Of a stretch of DNA of 53,810 bases, positions 26,238-32,662 are shown one piece after another; position 1 is the first letter of the stretch, and each line of letters opens with the position of its first letter. The notes below the pieces were generated by a model. It searched no databases, was not told the origin of the DNA, and worked only from the letters and a program-made list of their open reading frames with translations. Source of the stretch: a virus. The position numbers and the translations under genes were made by a program. The stretch lies in the IMG/VR virus record IMGVR_UViG_3300045284_000262, positions 1 to 53,810 of that record, one strand, 5' to 3'.

Positions 26238-27138
26238 GTTTTTCCTTCCATTTGGTTTCTGCTTCCAATCCAAATTCGCATTGCTCCTGCACCCCGCAGA
26301 AATCCAGGCAGCGCACAGGCTCAGCCTGACGCTCCTCGATATAGAATTTCTTAGTATCCCCGGGGCGAGCAATCCTCATGGCTTGCATCATGGCTGCCTC
26401 GGCCTGATCGCGGCTGGGGTAAAGCCGGATGGCTCGTTTACGGTCGGAACGCATGACAGCGAAAGTGGCATCCCGCTGCCAGCGTTCCTTTTTGTTGCAG
26501 ACCGGAGGGTTAGCCGCCTCTGCGCGGTGTTTCTCCACCCGCTGGTTGATGAAATCCTGAGCCTGTCCAATGCTCCACATTGTCATGGGCAGGATATGGA
26601 CGGCGCACTTGGGGTAATCAGGCTTGCGGCTAAATCGAGCCTCTCGCACCTTCCAATCCTTCAGAATGGCGATGTTGACCAGATGGCTGACGTCGTAGTT
26701 ATGCTGCCGCATCAGGTAAAGGTTGATGTTGGCCTGTTGCTCCCATTCCTCGGTATCGCCCATGAGGAATTTCCAGACGCTGGTTTCCTTCCAGTCGTAC
26801 AGGGTTCTGGTTTCTTTGTCGAAAAGGTCAAACTTCGCGCTGATTTTTGCGCCGGTCAGGGGCATGATGCTTTCAAGGCGTTGCTCCACAAGGTATCGGT
26901 CGGGGTTGGCCTTGGCGATGCGCTCAAGAACAACGTGCTTTGTCTGGCCTTGGAAACGCCACACCCTGTCGGAAGCATCCTCGGTCATTACAGAGTCAAA
27001 CTTCCGGGAGTAGGCCACAATGCGGCTCGGCTTAATCAGCTCGGTTGCCGTGTATTCGGCGTCACCGCGCTCATAGTCGTCGCTGCCTACGGCAGTAACG
27101 AAGGGTTCGGGTAGGTTATATCGGTTGGTTAGCTTCAT
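26200..27138 (-). CDS. RecB/Cas4-like PD-(D/E)XK nuclease
   Basis: 312 residues. The core AKFDLFDKETRTLYDWKET (residues 101-119) gives the catalytic D104 and D115-x-K117 of the PD-(D/E)XK superfamily. A QANINLYLMR helix (135-144) fits the QxxxY motif of RecB-like exonucleases. The C-terminus has a cysteine cluster RCLDFCGVQEQCEFG that could hold iron-sulphur or zinc, as in Cas4/AddB-type enzymes. The family degrades or processes DNA ends in recombination or replication. The gene overlaps a 51-residue gene upstream by 23 bases and the zinc-finger gene downstream by 38. Confidence 0.85.
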   Translation of the reverse strand: MKLTNRYNLPEPFVTAVGSDDYERGDAEYTATELIKPSRIVAYSRKFDSVMTEDASDRVWRFQGQTKHVVLERIAKANPDRYLVEQRLESIMPLTGAKISAKFDLFDKETRTLYDWKETSVWKFLMGDTEEWEQQANINLYLMRQHNYDVSHLVNIAILKDWKVREARFSRKPDYPKCAVHILPMTMWSIGQAQDFINQRVEKHRAEAANPPVCNKKERWQRDATFAVMRSDRKRAIRLYPSRDQAEAAMMQAMRIARPGDTKKFYIEERQAEPVRCLDFCGVQEQCEFGLEAETKWKEKHASTTTTDTEAE

Positions 27139-27271
27139 CGTTAATCCATGTTGCCAGCTTCGGCACGTTAAGGTTGTCCACGATCTGTTGGTAAACTTCG
27201 GTGGTGTCGGGATATTTGCTGCTCTCTTTTTCGTTGGGAAGGATTTCTTCTACGGTGATTCGGTATTTCAT
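27116..27271 (-). CDS. Small acidic protein (51 aa)
   Basis: The protein runs MKYRITVEEILP, a NEKESSKYPDTTEVYQQIV segment, then a helical end (TWINDEANQPI). The start at 27271 overlaps the upstream stop as ATGA and the 3' end overlaps the nuclease start by 23 bases, so the gene is locked into the operon. The opening beta strand followed by an acidic loop resembles small phage accessory proteins. The function is unknown. Confidence 0.7.
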   Translation of the reverse strand: MKYRITVEEILPNEKESSKYPDTTEVYQQIVDNLNVPKLATWINDEANQPI

Positions 27272-27720
27272 AGTGTTTCAGTGATTAGTGCTCTTAGCCT
27301 GTTATCCAAATCTATGTCCGGGGGAAGGTCAGGCGGATCAATCCTGGGGTCAGGGTCACCGGGAAATTCCGGCCTGTCTGTGCTTGGCCTCTTTCTGGTT
27401 CGGAAGAACCCTGCATGTTCGGGATGGTGAACATGGAACAAACGTGCGTAGTAGGCTCGGTAGTTATTCTGAATCTTGAGTCCACCTGCCTTGGCGAGAA
27501 GATGGGTGGGCATGTTCCAGCGCACCTGCTCGGTGCATTCCGATATGGAGTAATTCTTGCGCCCTTTCCTGATTTCATCGAGTGCCTGTTTTTCAATCCA
27601 TTCATACACAATGGGGTTAGCCTTGTGGAATTTGCAAAAGCCAGCGTAAATTTGGTCTGCTCTGGTCTTTCGCCTTTTGCCGTTCCAGCTAAACAAGTCA
27701 CCCTGATCTTCGTCGGCCAT
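27268..27720 (-). CDS. Conserved phage hypothetical protein
   Basis: 150 residues. Patterns FCKFHKANPIVYEWIEKQA, NYSISECTEQVRWNM and LKIQNNYRAYYARLFHVHHPEHAGFF match a small phage protein family that I have seen often without known function; the conserved NN.Y..YYAR and FH..NP blocks are intact. The C-terminus is acidic and Pro-rich (DPRIDPPDLPPDID). GGAG lies 10 bases before the ATG. It sits directly upstream of the nuclease pair and may work in recombination. Confidence 0.75.
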   Translation of the reverse strand: MADEDQGDLFSWNGKRRKTRADQIYAGFCKFHKANPIVYEWIEKQALDEIRKGRKNYSISECTEQVRWNMPTHLLAKAGGLKIQNNYRAYYARLFHVHHPEHAGFFRTRKRPSTDRPEFPGDPDPRIDPPDLPPDIDLDNRLRALITETL

Positions 27721-27723
27721 CAG

Positions 27724-27879
27724 TTACATTCTCCATACGGTGTTGGCTTTGGAGAATCCTCTACCTGTCGCTCTCCATGCCTGGACTCTCCTAATCATGT
27801 TCCATTTCTTTTTCTGAACCTGCTTTGCGGTCATTGGTTTGTGCTTGTGCTTCGACGTAAAGTAAGGGTCAATGGGCAT
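27724..27879 (-). CDS. Small basic protein (51 aa)
   Basis: The sequence is strongly basic: YFTSKHKHKPMTAKQVQKKK, then WNMIRRVQAWRATGRGFSKA. It probably binds nucleic acid through a positively charged helix. The stop lies 3 bases before the ATG of the next gene and also holds that gene's GGAG. There is no ribosome binding site of its own; an internal ATG at residue 16 is a possible alternative start. Confidence 0.6.
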   Translation of the reverse strand: MPIDPYFTSKHKHKPMTAKQVQKKKWNMIRRVQAWRATGRGFSKANTVWRM

Positions 27880-27922
27880 AAGGTGGGAAAGGGTCAGGCG
27901 GGGTTGCTCCTGACCCCCATGA

Positions 27923-28072
27923 TTATTCTTCCCGCTGTTTCATGAATGCTTCCGCAATTTCCTCACCCACGGTAGCGGGCATGTTACCGTAGGTGGTTTC
28001 CGAGATATGCCTGTTGGTGTGCAGCCACTCGATTGCGAAATCGACAACGTCTTTAATTTCTTCTTCGTTCAT
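27923..28072 (-). CDS. Small acidic helical protein (49 aa)
   Basis: NEEEIKDVVDFAIEWLHTNRHIS followed by ATVGEEIAEAFMKQREE: two acidic helices. The ATG at 28072 is preferred over 28150 because the extra residues read as antisense-like basic sequence. It overlaps the upstream gene by 20 bases. The function is unknown. Confidence 0.6.
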   Translation of the reverse strand: MNEEEIKDVVDFAIEWLHTNRHISETTYGNMPATVGEEIAEAFMKQREE

Positions 28073-28286
28073 CGGTAAGTTTGTTGATTTGTTTCTGCTG
28101 AATCTGGACGATCTTGTGCAATTCCTTGACTGCATCAAATACGTTCCCAATGGTTCTGTGAATCGTCCGGAAAGCGTCCAAGGTTAATTGCCACTGGCAG
28201 TCCTGAGTGTGGTCACCCGGATAAGGGCAACCACACCCCGGACAAGGATCACCAGGGTTCTTCTGCTGCAATGTCCCCGCTGGCAT
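28053..28286 (-). CDS. Zinc-binding helical protein (77 aa)
   Basis: From the ATG at 28286: a cysteine-rich element CPGCGCPYPGDHTQDC (residues about 14-29), then a long amphipathic helix with IHRTIGNVFDAVKELHKIVQ and IQQKQINKL. It is likely a small zinc-stabilised coiled-coil protein. It overlaps the upstream gene by 38 bases. The longer frame to 28415 is not supported. Confidence 0.55.
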   Translation of the reverse strand: MPAGTLQQKNPGDPCPGCGCPYPGDHTQDCQWQLTLDAFRTIHRTIGNVFDAVKELHKIVQIQQKQINKLTDERRRN

Positions 28287-28506
28287 CGGTCTTTGGTGCT
28301 TTCTTCCTTGCTGCTGGTTTGTAGTATTTTGCGTTTCCGAGAATCGGCATCTTGTCGCCTTTCTCGCCTCTCTGCTTGACCAGGTAATCCCCGTAGTCAC
28401 TGTCCGGGGTTTCATACAGGACTAGGTCAAGGTATCTGCCCTGCTTCCCCGTGGTAAAGCGTTTCTTGTCCACCTTATCCACGTTGACGTTTAAGCTGAT
28501 GGGCAT
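28249..28506 (-). CDS. Conserved phage protein, possible DNA-binding
   Basis: 85 residues from the ATG at 28506, which overlaps the upstream stop as TAATG. The pattern ISLNVNVDKVDKKRFTTGKQ, YLDLVLYETP and KMPILGNAKYY matches a recurrent small beta-strand protein in phage recombination or replication clusters. It pairs with the gene just upstream, an arrangement I recall from other phages. A single-strand-binding role is possible but unproven. Confidence 0.7.
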   Translation of the reverse strand: MPISLNVNVDKVDKKRFTTGKQGRYLDLVLYETPDSDYGDYLVKQRGEKGDKMPILGNAKYYKPAARKKAPKTDASGDIAAEEPW

Positions 28507-28865
28507 TACCAGTTTTCCCCTTCCGGTGGCGTCGGGGTGGTTCCACCCTTGGCTGATTTGATGCTGACCCGAATGGATTCCACCATCTCGCCCTGAAACT
28601 CCACTTCCGCCCGGAACAAACGAATTTGCTTTCCGATCCATTCGTCCATGTTGCGGCTCCCGGTGACCTTGGCGATTGAATTGGCATTGGTCTTGTTGCA
28701 GACAAATGCCTTGTCCAATTCCTCAAAGGTGATTACGGGCTTGTTCTGCTTTTCCTTCCCGACTTCCTGCATTTCAATCTTCTCGATTGTCACAGTGGTC
28801 GTGCCATCTTCCGGAAGGTCGCTGGCTTTGATGTATTTGCTTGGGAATGCGTCGTCTAGGTTCAT
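28506..28865 (-). CDS. Conserved phage hypothetical protein
   Basis: 119 residues: FPSKYIKASDLPEDGTTTVT, then FVCNKTNANSIAKVTGS, EWIGKQIRLFRAEVEFQGEM and VESIRVSIK. This is a well-spread phage family with SKYLKA, LNKTN and WIGK motifs, predicted as a small beta-barrel and usually encoded near recombination functions. The start overlaps the upstream stop as ATGA and the stop overlaps the next ATG as TAATG. The function is unknown; I think it works with its downstream partner. Confidence 0.75.
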   Translation of the reverse strand: MNLDDAFPSKYIKASDLPEDGTTTVTIEKIEMQEVGKEKQNKPVITFEELDKAFVCNKTNANSIAKVTGSRNMDEWIGKQIRLFRAEVEFQGEMVESIRVSIKSAKGGTTPTPPEGENW

Positions 28866-29056
28866 GTTAATAGGTCTTGTTCTATTGGTTTGGTTTTGGT
28901 TGTTGGTTTGTTCCGCAGACTGTAAAATTCATCGACTAGCTTCTGCCTGTAATGACAGAGGGCATCCCTGATTATGGAATTACCATCTGTCGGATACGTT
29001 GACAGGAGACTGTCGATTTTCTCCACGGTCTGCGAAATCTTTGCTGTTCTTCTCAT
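28862..29056 (-). CDS. Small helical protein (64 aa)
   Basis: Basic start (RRTAKISQTVEKIDSLLSTY), then DGNSIIRDALCHYRQKLVDEF and a Thr/Lys-rich tail. It is the first gene downstream of a promoter whose -10 lies 11 bases before its ATG, so it may be read from an almost leaderless transcript. The 3' end overlaps the next gene as ATGA. Confidence 0.6.
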   Translation of the reverse strand: MRRTAKISQTVEKIDSLLSTYPTDGNSIIRDALCHYRQKLVDEFYSLRNKPTTKTKPIEQDLLT

Positions 29057-29067
29057 AGGGTATTTGT

Positions 29068-29095
29068 ATTCTAAGCGGCTTGGGATTTAGGTCAA
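29068..29095 (-). promoter_or_regulatory. Promoter with AAGCNGCTT operator
   Basis: On the minus strand: TTGACC (29095-29090), a 16-base spacer, then TAGAAT (29073-29068). The spacer contains AAGCCGCTT (plus-strand AAGCGGCTT at 29073-29081), a palindrome that recurs at the same place in two other promoters. The expected start of transcription is about 29061, leaving a leader of about five bases for the gene at 29056. Confidence 0.65.
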
Positions 29096-29313
29096 GGGAT
29101 AAATTCAATTTCCCAACGATTATCCCTGATCTGTTTTACTCTCGGTTGTACGGATGAAATGATGACCGTCCACTTGGGTTTCAGGGTCATGTTACTGGAT
29201 GGATTGTGCGAGTTTACCTGTAGCCAAGGCAGCTCTCCCTGCGCCAGCATGAATCCGGCGCGGAACATCAGCGCGATGAACAGGCAACCGAGTGAAGTTT
29301 TAAGCGTGTTCAT
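29092..29313 (-). CDS. Small signal-anchored or exported protein
   Basis: 73 residues. The N-terminal hydrophobic stretch LGCLFIALMFRAGFMLAQG (about 8-26) after a single lysine looks like a signal peptide or signal anchor. The rest is a small beta-rich periplasmic-type domain (WTVIISSVQPRVKQ, RWEIEFIP). It starts by ATGA overlap with the upstream HTH gene. Possible roles such as superinfection exclusion are guesses. Confidence 0.6.
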   Translation of the reverse strand: MNTLKTSLGCLFIALMFRAGFMLAQGELPWLQVNSHNPSSNMTLKPKWTVIISSVQPRVKQIRDNRWEIEFIP

Positions 29314-29600
29314 AGTGATTTAAGGTGCGCGTATAATTCCCGCTCCAAGGTTGGCCGCATGTTGCGAAGAACGAGCCTGGCAATGCTGCTCTCCCCGCTC
29401 CTGTAGTCCCCAAGGCGAACCCCGGCCTTTCTCAGCCGGTAGGTGACTTTGCCTTTGGTCAGCCCGGTTTTGGCTGATATGGCAGCCGCAGATTGTCCGA
29501 GTGACCCCATGAGGGCTGCCTCGAAATCTTCTTTGTAGATGTAGAAGTCCACCTTCCGCGCCTTTTGCCGCACGTTGGCTTCCATGAATGTCTGTTTCAT
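29310..29600 (-). CDS. Helix-turn-helix DNA-binding protein
   Basis: 96 residues from the ATG at 29600, which overlaps the upstream stop as ATGA. Residues about 34-62 (LGQSAAAISAKTGLTKGKVT and then YRLRKAGV) fit a classic HTH: a helix, a GL(T)-type turn, then a recognition helix. The segment after it is basic and helical. It may regulate early or accessory transcription, and it is one candidate for the protein reading the AAGCNGCTT sites. That link is only a guess. Confidence 0.65.
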   Translation of the reverse strand: MKQTFMEANVRQKARKVDFYIYKEDFEAALMGSLGQSAAAISAKTGLTKGKVTYRLRKAGVRLGDYRSGESSIARLVLRNMRPTLERELYAHLKSL

Positions 29601-30058
29601 GAGTGATTGTCTCCGAAGGCAATGGCCGCAGCGACGACCTTGATGTTGCAACCGCAGCGAGGGCAGTAGGTCACTAACCCCGGGGTTGGCGTTGGAGCCG
29701 CAGCAATGGGAGCCAGGGTTTTGTGCTTTTGCTGTGGCGTCCGTGGCATCCGTGGCGTTTCCTTGAGTGCTGCTGGTCTGACCTTCATGCCGCGAGCCAA
29801 TCGCCATTTACGGTTGTATTCCCGCTTTTTGGCGAGCATCTGTGCTCGGCTTTGCTTGCCAAAATTGTGGGAAGTGTCCCACCCACGGTTCTGGTGTTTA
29901 CGAATGTCGTGCATCCGGAGCGCGGTATCGTTCTTGAATACCTTCTCGCACTTCGGGCATTGGGAAGCCATAGGTAGCTTTTGTGCTATTGCTATGCTCT
30001 CTGCCGTGGTGTGCTGTTCGTTGAATAGGTCTGCTGCATCTGGTTCGGTGTTTTCCAT
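29597..30058 (-). CDS. C2H2 zinc-finger and zinc-ribbon protein
   Basis: 153 residues. A C2H2-type finger lies at residues about 34-55 (CPKCEKVFKNDTALRMH, closing with IRKH). A basic helix follows (KKREYNRKWRLARGMK), then a Pro/Ala-rich linker and a C-terminal CPRCGCNIKVVAAAIAF zinc ribbon. True C2H2 fingers are uncommon in bacteria but occur in some phage proteins, where they are taken to bind DNA. It lies upstream of the HTH protein and is coupled to it by ATGA. Confidence 0.75.
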   Translation of the reverse strand: MENTEPDAADLFNEQHTTAESIAIAQKLPMASQCPKCEKVFKNDTALRMHDIRKHQNRGWDTSHNFGKQSRAQMLAKKREYNRKWRLARGMKVRPAALKETPRMPRTPQQKHKTLAPIAAAPTPTPGLVTYCPRCGCNIKVVAAAIAFGDNHS

Positions 30059-30064
30059 AGGTGT

Positions 30065-30232
30065 TTAGTAGTCTGGTAATATGTTGTTTATCTGGTCATC
30101 TGTGGGGTCGGGGATAAAGTCCGGGTCAGCCCAAGAGACATGCTGTGTTGCGCCCGTCTCCGGGTCGGTTAGTTCTACAACGTTAAGGTTGTCCCCAACG
30201 TTGTAGAGTCTGCCTTTGTAGATGGCTTTCAC
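30065..30232 (-). CDS. Small hypothetical protein (55 aa, GTG start)
   Basis: The GTG at 30232 overlaps the upstream stop as GTGA. The protein opens with KAIYKGRLYNVGDNLNVVEL and ends acidic (DPTDDQINNILPDY). It is a small beta-strand domain of unknown role. The longer frame to 30280 is not needed. Confidence 0.65.
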   Translation of the reverse strand: MKAIYKGRLYNVGDNLNVVELTDPETGATQHVSWADPDFIPDPTDDQINNILPDY

Positions 30233-30444
30233 TTGGCATCTTCCTTTCTGCAATAGCCACTCACGCGAGGGCAGAAACAACGGTCATGGTTGGCCAGACC
30301 GGCAATGTCGTGCGTCAATGTCGTGAGAATAATCTCAGGCTTTGTTCCTTCCCGGAACGAGTGCCGCAGGTAAGCATGGGCATCCTGAATGAATGCCCTT
30401 AAGTCTTTCAATTCGTTTTCAGTATCGGTGTTTATGGTTGTCAT
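30229..30444 (-). CDS. Small hypothetical protein (71 aa)
   Basis: From the ATG at 30444: TTINTDTENELKDLRAFIQD, AHAYLRHSFREGTKPEIILTTLTHDIAGL, then a cysteine cluster HDRCFCPRVSGYC that may bind zinc. No ribosome binding site is visible; the ATG follows an A/C-rich stretch, as for several genes in this block. Confidence 0.6.
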   Translation of the reverse strand: MTTINTDTENELKDLRAFIQDAHAYLRHSFREGTKPEIILTTLTHDIAGLANHDRCFCPRVSGYCRKEDAK

Positions 30445-30452
30445 ATGTTTGG

Positions 30453-30701
30453 TTATAGGTTGATTTCTTTTAAGTCGAGCCACTCCTGTGCCAGTTTGCC
30501 AACGTCTGTGGCTAGGTCACCGGACGGAAACTCGCACTTCATTTGCTTGCAGACGATTGTGCCTTTGTTGCGTCCACCTTCAAAGACCCGGACATCGAAC
30601 ACTTCGATGCTCAAGTCCGGGGTTGGTAATGGTTTTCGGGTTGTGGGAGAAATTTTTCTCTCTCTTGGCTTGAGTTTGAGATACTTACTGGCCGCACTCA
30701 C
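30453..30701 (-). CDS. Small hypothetical protein (82 aa, GTG start)
   Basis: The GTG at 30701 overlaps the upstream stop as GTGA, so I prefer it to the TTG at 30734. It has a basic N-terminus (KYLKLKPRERKISPTTRKPL), then DLSIEVFDVRVFEGG and an acidic helical end (DVGKLAQEWLDLKE). The function is unknown. Confidence 0.6.
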   Translation of the reverse strand: MSAASKYLKLKPRERKISPTTRKPLPTPDLSIEVFDVRVFEGGRNKGTIVCKQMKCEFPSGDLATDVGKLAQEWLDLKEINL

Positions 30702-31630
30702 TTCGTTGTTCCTTTGCTTTGTTCTTCCAGCCAATCCACTAATGCGGGAATGACTGAAATTGGGAATTGAATGCAGCAGTTGCCCACACCGCGCTTTCCT
30801 ATTGGCGAGAGCATTATGTTGTCGTTTGCGCGCATTGCTTCCAATGCGTAGCCCGTGAATGTCCCATTGCGGCCCGTCCAGATTGGTTGTTTGGACATGG
30901 CGGTAAGGTTTGTCGGGTCTGGCTTTGGAAATGGAATTTTGAGAACCCCTGCACCCGAAGGAGTAGGTGCAGGGGATTTCTCCCTCTCTGCCTTTGCAGC
31001 GGAACTAACGCCACTGTCCGGCGAGATTGTTTTTGCCCGTTGGGGCATGCAGTCATTACAGGTGGTAACGTCTGCGGGGTATTGGGTAATGTCGTAATTA
31101 CATACCGCGCAATTGCGTAGCGGTAACGGTTTAGGTGTCGGCGGGATGCAATCGGGTATCTTGATTGGGAGCGGTTTAGGTAAGGCGATTTCTGGTGTCT
31201 CAACCCATTTGCCTGTGGCCTTAAGCAATGCCTTGTAACTGCCCTTGCCATGTACTTCCTCGTAACTGGTTTGGTTCCACGTTGGTTTGGATTTGTGCAA
31301 GTATTCAGCAACGTCAGGTGTATATGGAACACCATGCGGGGTTGCTGGTGGTAAAGTGACCCTGCCGCTCTCCGGTTTGTCCGGACTTGGAGAACGCTTC
31401 ACTCCCTCACTGGTCTGCACGTTCCGCGCGGTCGGTGCAGGGTGAGAATCATTGCTCGGAGCCACTGATGGACTCACAGGGAAAGGTTTTTCCGAAGGTC
31501 GCCTGACTTCGGCATATTTGGTGAACATGATTTGCAGCCCGTAATCGTTCTCGGGTACTGGTTTCCATGTTCCGTTGTTTTTGTATTCGTCGCCTTTTTG
31601 AAGGATGCGGTTTTTAGTTAGTATGTTCAT
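30698..31630 (-). CDS. Multidomain hypothetical protein with zinc ribbon
   Basis: 310 residues. The N-terminus (RILQKGDEYKNNGTWKPVPE) is a small beta module seen in other phage proteins. A long Pro/Ser-rich linker follows, then a helical segment (EVHGKGSYKALLKATGKWVE), a zinc ribbon CAVCNYDITQYPADVTTCNDC-type element, a second linker, and a C-terminal domain with ANDNIMLSPIGKRGVGNCCI and FPISVIPALVDWLEEQ. The role is unknown; the layout suggests a tethered nucleic-acid or protein binder. There is no ribosome binding site, and the leader is A/C-rich. Confidence 0.6.
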   Translation of the reverse strand: MNILTKNRILQKGDEYKNNGTWKPVPENDYGLQIMFTKYAEVRRPSEKPFPVSPSVAPSNDSHPAPTARNVQTSEGVKRSPSPDKPESGRVTLPPATPHGVPYTPDVAEYLHKSKPTWNQTSYEEVHGKGSYKALLKATGKWVETPEIALPKPLPIKIPDCIPPTPKPLPLRNCAVCNYDITQYPADVTTCNDCMPQRAKTISPDSGVSSAAKAEREKSPAPTPSGAGVLKIPFPKPDPTNLTAMSKQPIWTGRNGTFTGYALEAMRANDNIMLSPIGKRGVGNCCIQFPISVIPALVDWLEEQSKGTTK

Positions 31631-31805
31631 TGTGTTTTGGTTTTGGTTGGAGTTGGGTGTTCAGAAATTCGATCAGGTATTTGGCATAACAGACAAGGAC
31701 GGTTTGCCCCTCAAACTGAAACTCCTCATGGTTCTCCATGCGCGCCTTGTCGTATTTTGCCTGTAGCTCATTGAGCTTTGCTCTGGTAAAGAAAACGGTT
31801 TTCAT
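31614..31805 (-). CDS. Small hypothetical protein (63 aa)
   Basis: The ATG at 31805 overlaps the upstream stop as ATGA. The sequence KTVFFTRAKLNELQAKYDKA, EEFQFEGQTVLVCYAKYLIEFL is a mixed helix-strand fold with a low-complexity Pro/Lys/His tail. The 3' end overlaps the next gene by 17 bases. The function is unknown. Confidence 0.65.
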   Translation of the reverse strand: MKTVFFTRAKLNELQAKYDKARMENHEEFQFEGQTVLVCYAKYLIEFLNTQLQPKPKHNEHTN

Positions 31806-32020
31806 TTGACCTTTCCACCGTTGACTCCGCATTTGCCTTTGATGTAGTCAATCCAACGCTCGGTGTTAAAAGCAGGGTTGCTCTCATGGCAAGCACCCGC
31901 GATTTCGATAATGTCTCGTTCCCACTGTTTGTGTTCCCCGGAGCGAAATTCCGTATCGGTAAGCTGTGGTTCTGCCCGGCGCATTGCGTCGGCTAATGCT
32001 ATGAAATGTTTCTTTGTCAT
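31802..32020 (-). CDS. Conserved small phage protein (72 aa)
   Basis: TKKHFIALADAMRRAEPQ, then a DIIEIAGACHESNPAFNTERWIDYIKG segment. Small proteins with KHF.ALA and NP.F...RW patterns are common and uncharacterised in phage early regions. Its ATG lies 6 bases downstream of a promoter -10, so the mRNA is predicted to be leaderless. Confidence 0.75.
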   Translation of the reverse strand: MTKKHFIALADAMRRAEPQLTDTEFRSGEHKQWERDIIEIAGACHESNPAFNTERWIDYIKGKCGVNGGKVK

Positions 32021-32026
32021 GTTAGG

Positions 32027-32054
32027 ATTCTAAGCTGCTTGGAATAGGACGCAA
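32027..32054 (-). promoter_or_regulatory. Promoter with AAGCNGCTT operator, leaderless output
   Basis: On the minus strand: TTGCGT (32054-32049), a 16-base spacer, then TAGAAT (32032-32027). The palindrome AAGCAGCTT (plus strand AAGCTGCTT at 32032-32040) sits directly against the -10. Transcription should begin at or next to the ATG at 32020. Confidence 0.6.
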
Positions 32055-32078
32055 GAATTATTTTCATCTTTTTGTAAA

Positions 32079-32246
32079 TTATTTTTCAAGGGGTTTCGGG
32101 ATTGGGAAATGCTTTCTCCATCGTGCTAGTGCTGCCTCTCTGTTGAGGCGTGGACGGTCTGGATGCTGTGCGCTTTTCTTTCCGCCTATGCTTCCGATCT
32201 TGCGAAGAAAATCCTTTACGTTGTCTGGTACGGGTGATTTACTCAT
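32079..32246 (-). CDS. Small basic protein (55 aa)
   Basis: KDFLRKIGSIGGKKSAQHPD, then RLNREAALARWRKHFPIPK: a basic helical peptide with a GGKK step and a LARWRK motif, as in small nucleic-acid-binding or phage antirepressor-like proteins. It is the first minus gene next to the divergent control region. The frame continues upstream to 32531 without support, so the ATG at 32246 is chosen. An AAGCAGCTT site lies 6 bases upstream. Confidence 0.55.
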   Translation of the reverse strand: MSKSPVPDNVKDFLRKIGSIGGKKSAQHPDRPRLNREAALARWRKHFPIPKPLEK

Positions 32247-32284
32247 GTTGTGAAGCAGCTTCGGAGATATGCAATCATTGTCAA

Positions 32285-32353
32285 CATGTTTTGTGCTAGT
32301 GGTGTTGTGTAACACGGGATGAGTGGTCATGTTTTGTGCTAGTGGGGTTGTGT
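32285..32353. repeat. 26-bp direct repeat in divergent control region
   Basis: Two copies of a 26-base element beginning CATGTTTTGTGCTAGTGG (32285-32310 and 32328-32353) differ at one position and are 43 bases apart start to start. A partial copy, GTGCTAGTG, lies at 32123-32131 inside the neighbouring gene. The gap 32247-32592 holds no supported gene, so these are likely protein-binding sites or origin iterons. Confidence 0.7.
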
Positions 32354-32355
32354 GC

Positions 32356-32460
32356 CGGGGGCGATCCCTGGGACGCGCACCGGGCTGCGGCGGGCTGGGC
32401 TGCCCGGCTGCCCGGAGCACCGGCTGCCCGGTCGTGCAACCGGCTGCCACAGCACCGGGG
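32356..32460. repeat. GC-rich repeat cluster, candidate origin or control element
   Basis: A tract far richer in G+C than its surroundings. CGGCTGCC occurs at 32405-32412, 32421-32428 and 32441-32448, and AGCACCGG at 32416-32423 and 32451-32458. Several CCGG and CCCGG blocks can pair. It sits between the direct repeats and the AT-richer segment 32461-32592. I see no convincing gene in it. Confidence 0.55.
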
Positions 32461-32592
32461 CAATGTGTCTCAATACGTTCATATGCCCATATAAAGCAGG
32501 TCGCATGCCAACCAGCATCGCATAGGGTCACCGTGGCGCAAGTTTATTTTACAAAAGCTGCTCATTTCTTCGGAGAAAATGAAACCCGCCGC

Positions 32593-32620
32593 TTGACCTT
32601 TCCAAGCAGCTTTGTATAGT
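32593..32620 (+). promoter_or_regulatory. Sigma-70-type promoter with AAGCNGCTT operator
   Basis: TTGACC (32593-32598), a 16-base spacer, then TATAGT (32615-32620). The spacer carries AAGCAGCTT (32604-32612), the palindrome shared with the promoters at 29068-29095 and 32027-32054. It is the only promoter visible for the MoxR/VWA cassette. An ATG at 32627 lies 6 bases after the -10. Confidence 0.75.
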
Positions 32621-32662
32621 CAATCAATGTTAAATACACCGAACAATACTGAGGGCAGTTGC

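Noticed and set aside
26191-27114. Long plus-strand open frame of 307 codons
   Set aside because: It is antisense to the PD-(D/E)XK nuclease, whose catalytic motifs and coupled neighbours are convincing. The plus frame has no recognisable pattern and no operon context.
32323-32619. Plus-strand open frame over the GC-rich control region
   Set aside because: It runs through the repeat cluster and the promoter at 32593-32620. Its composition follows the GC-rich tract and it shows no protein pattern.
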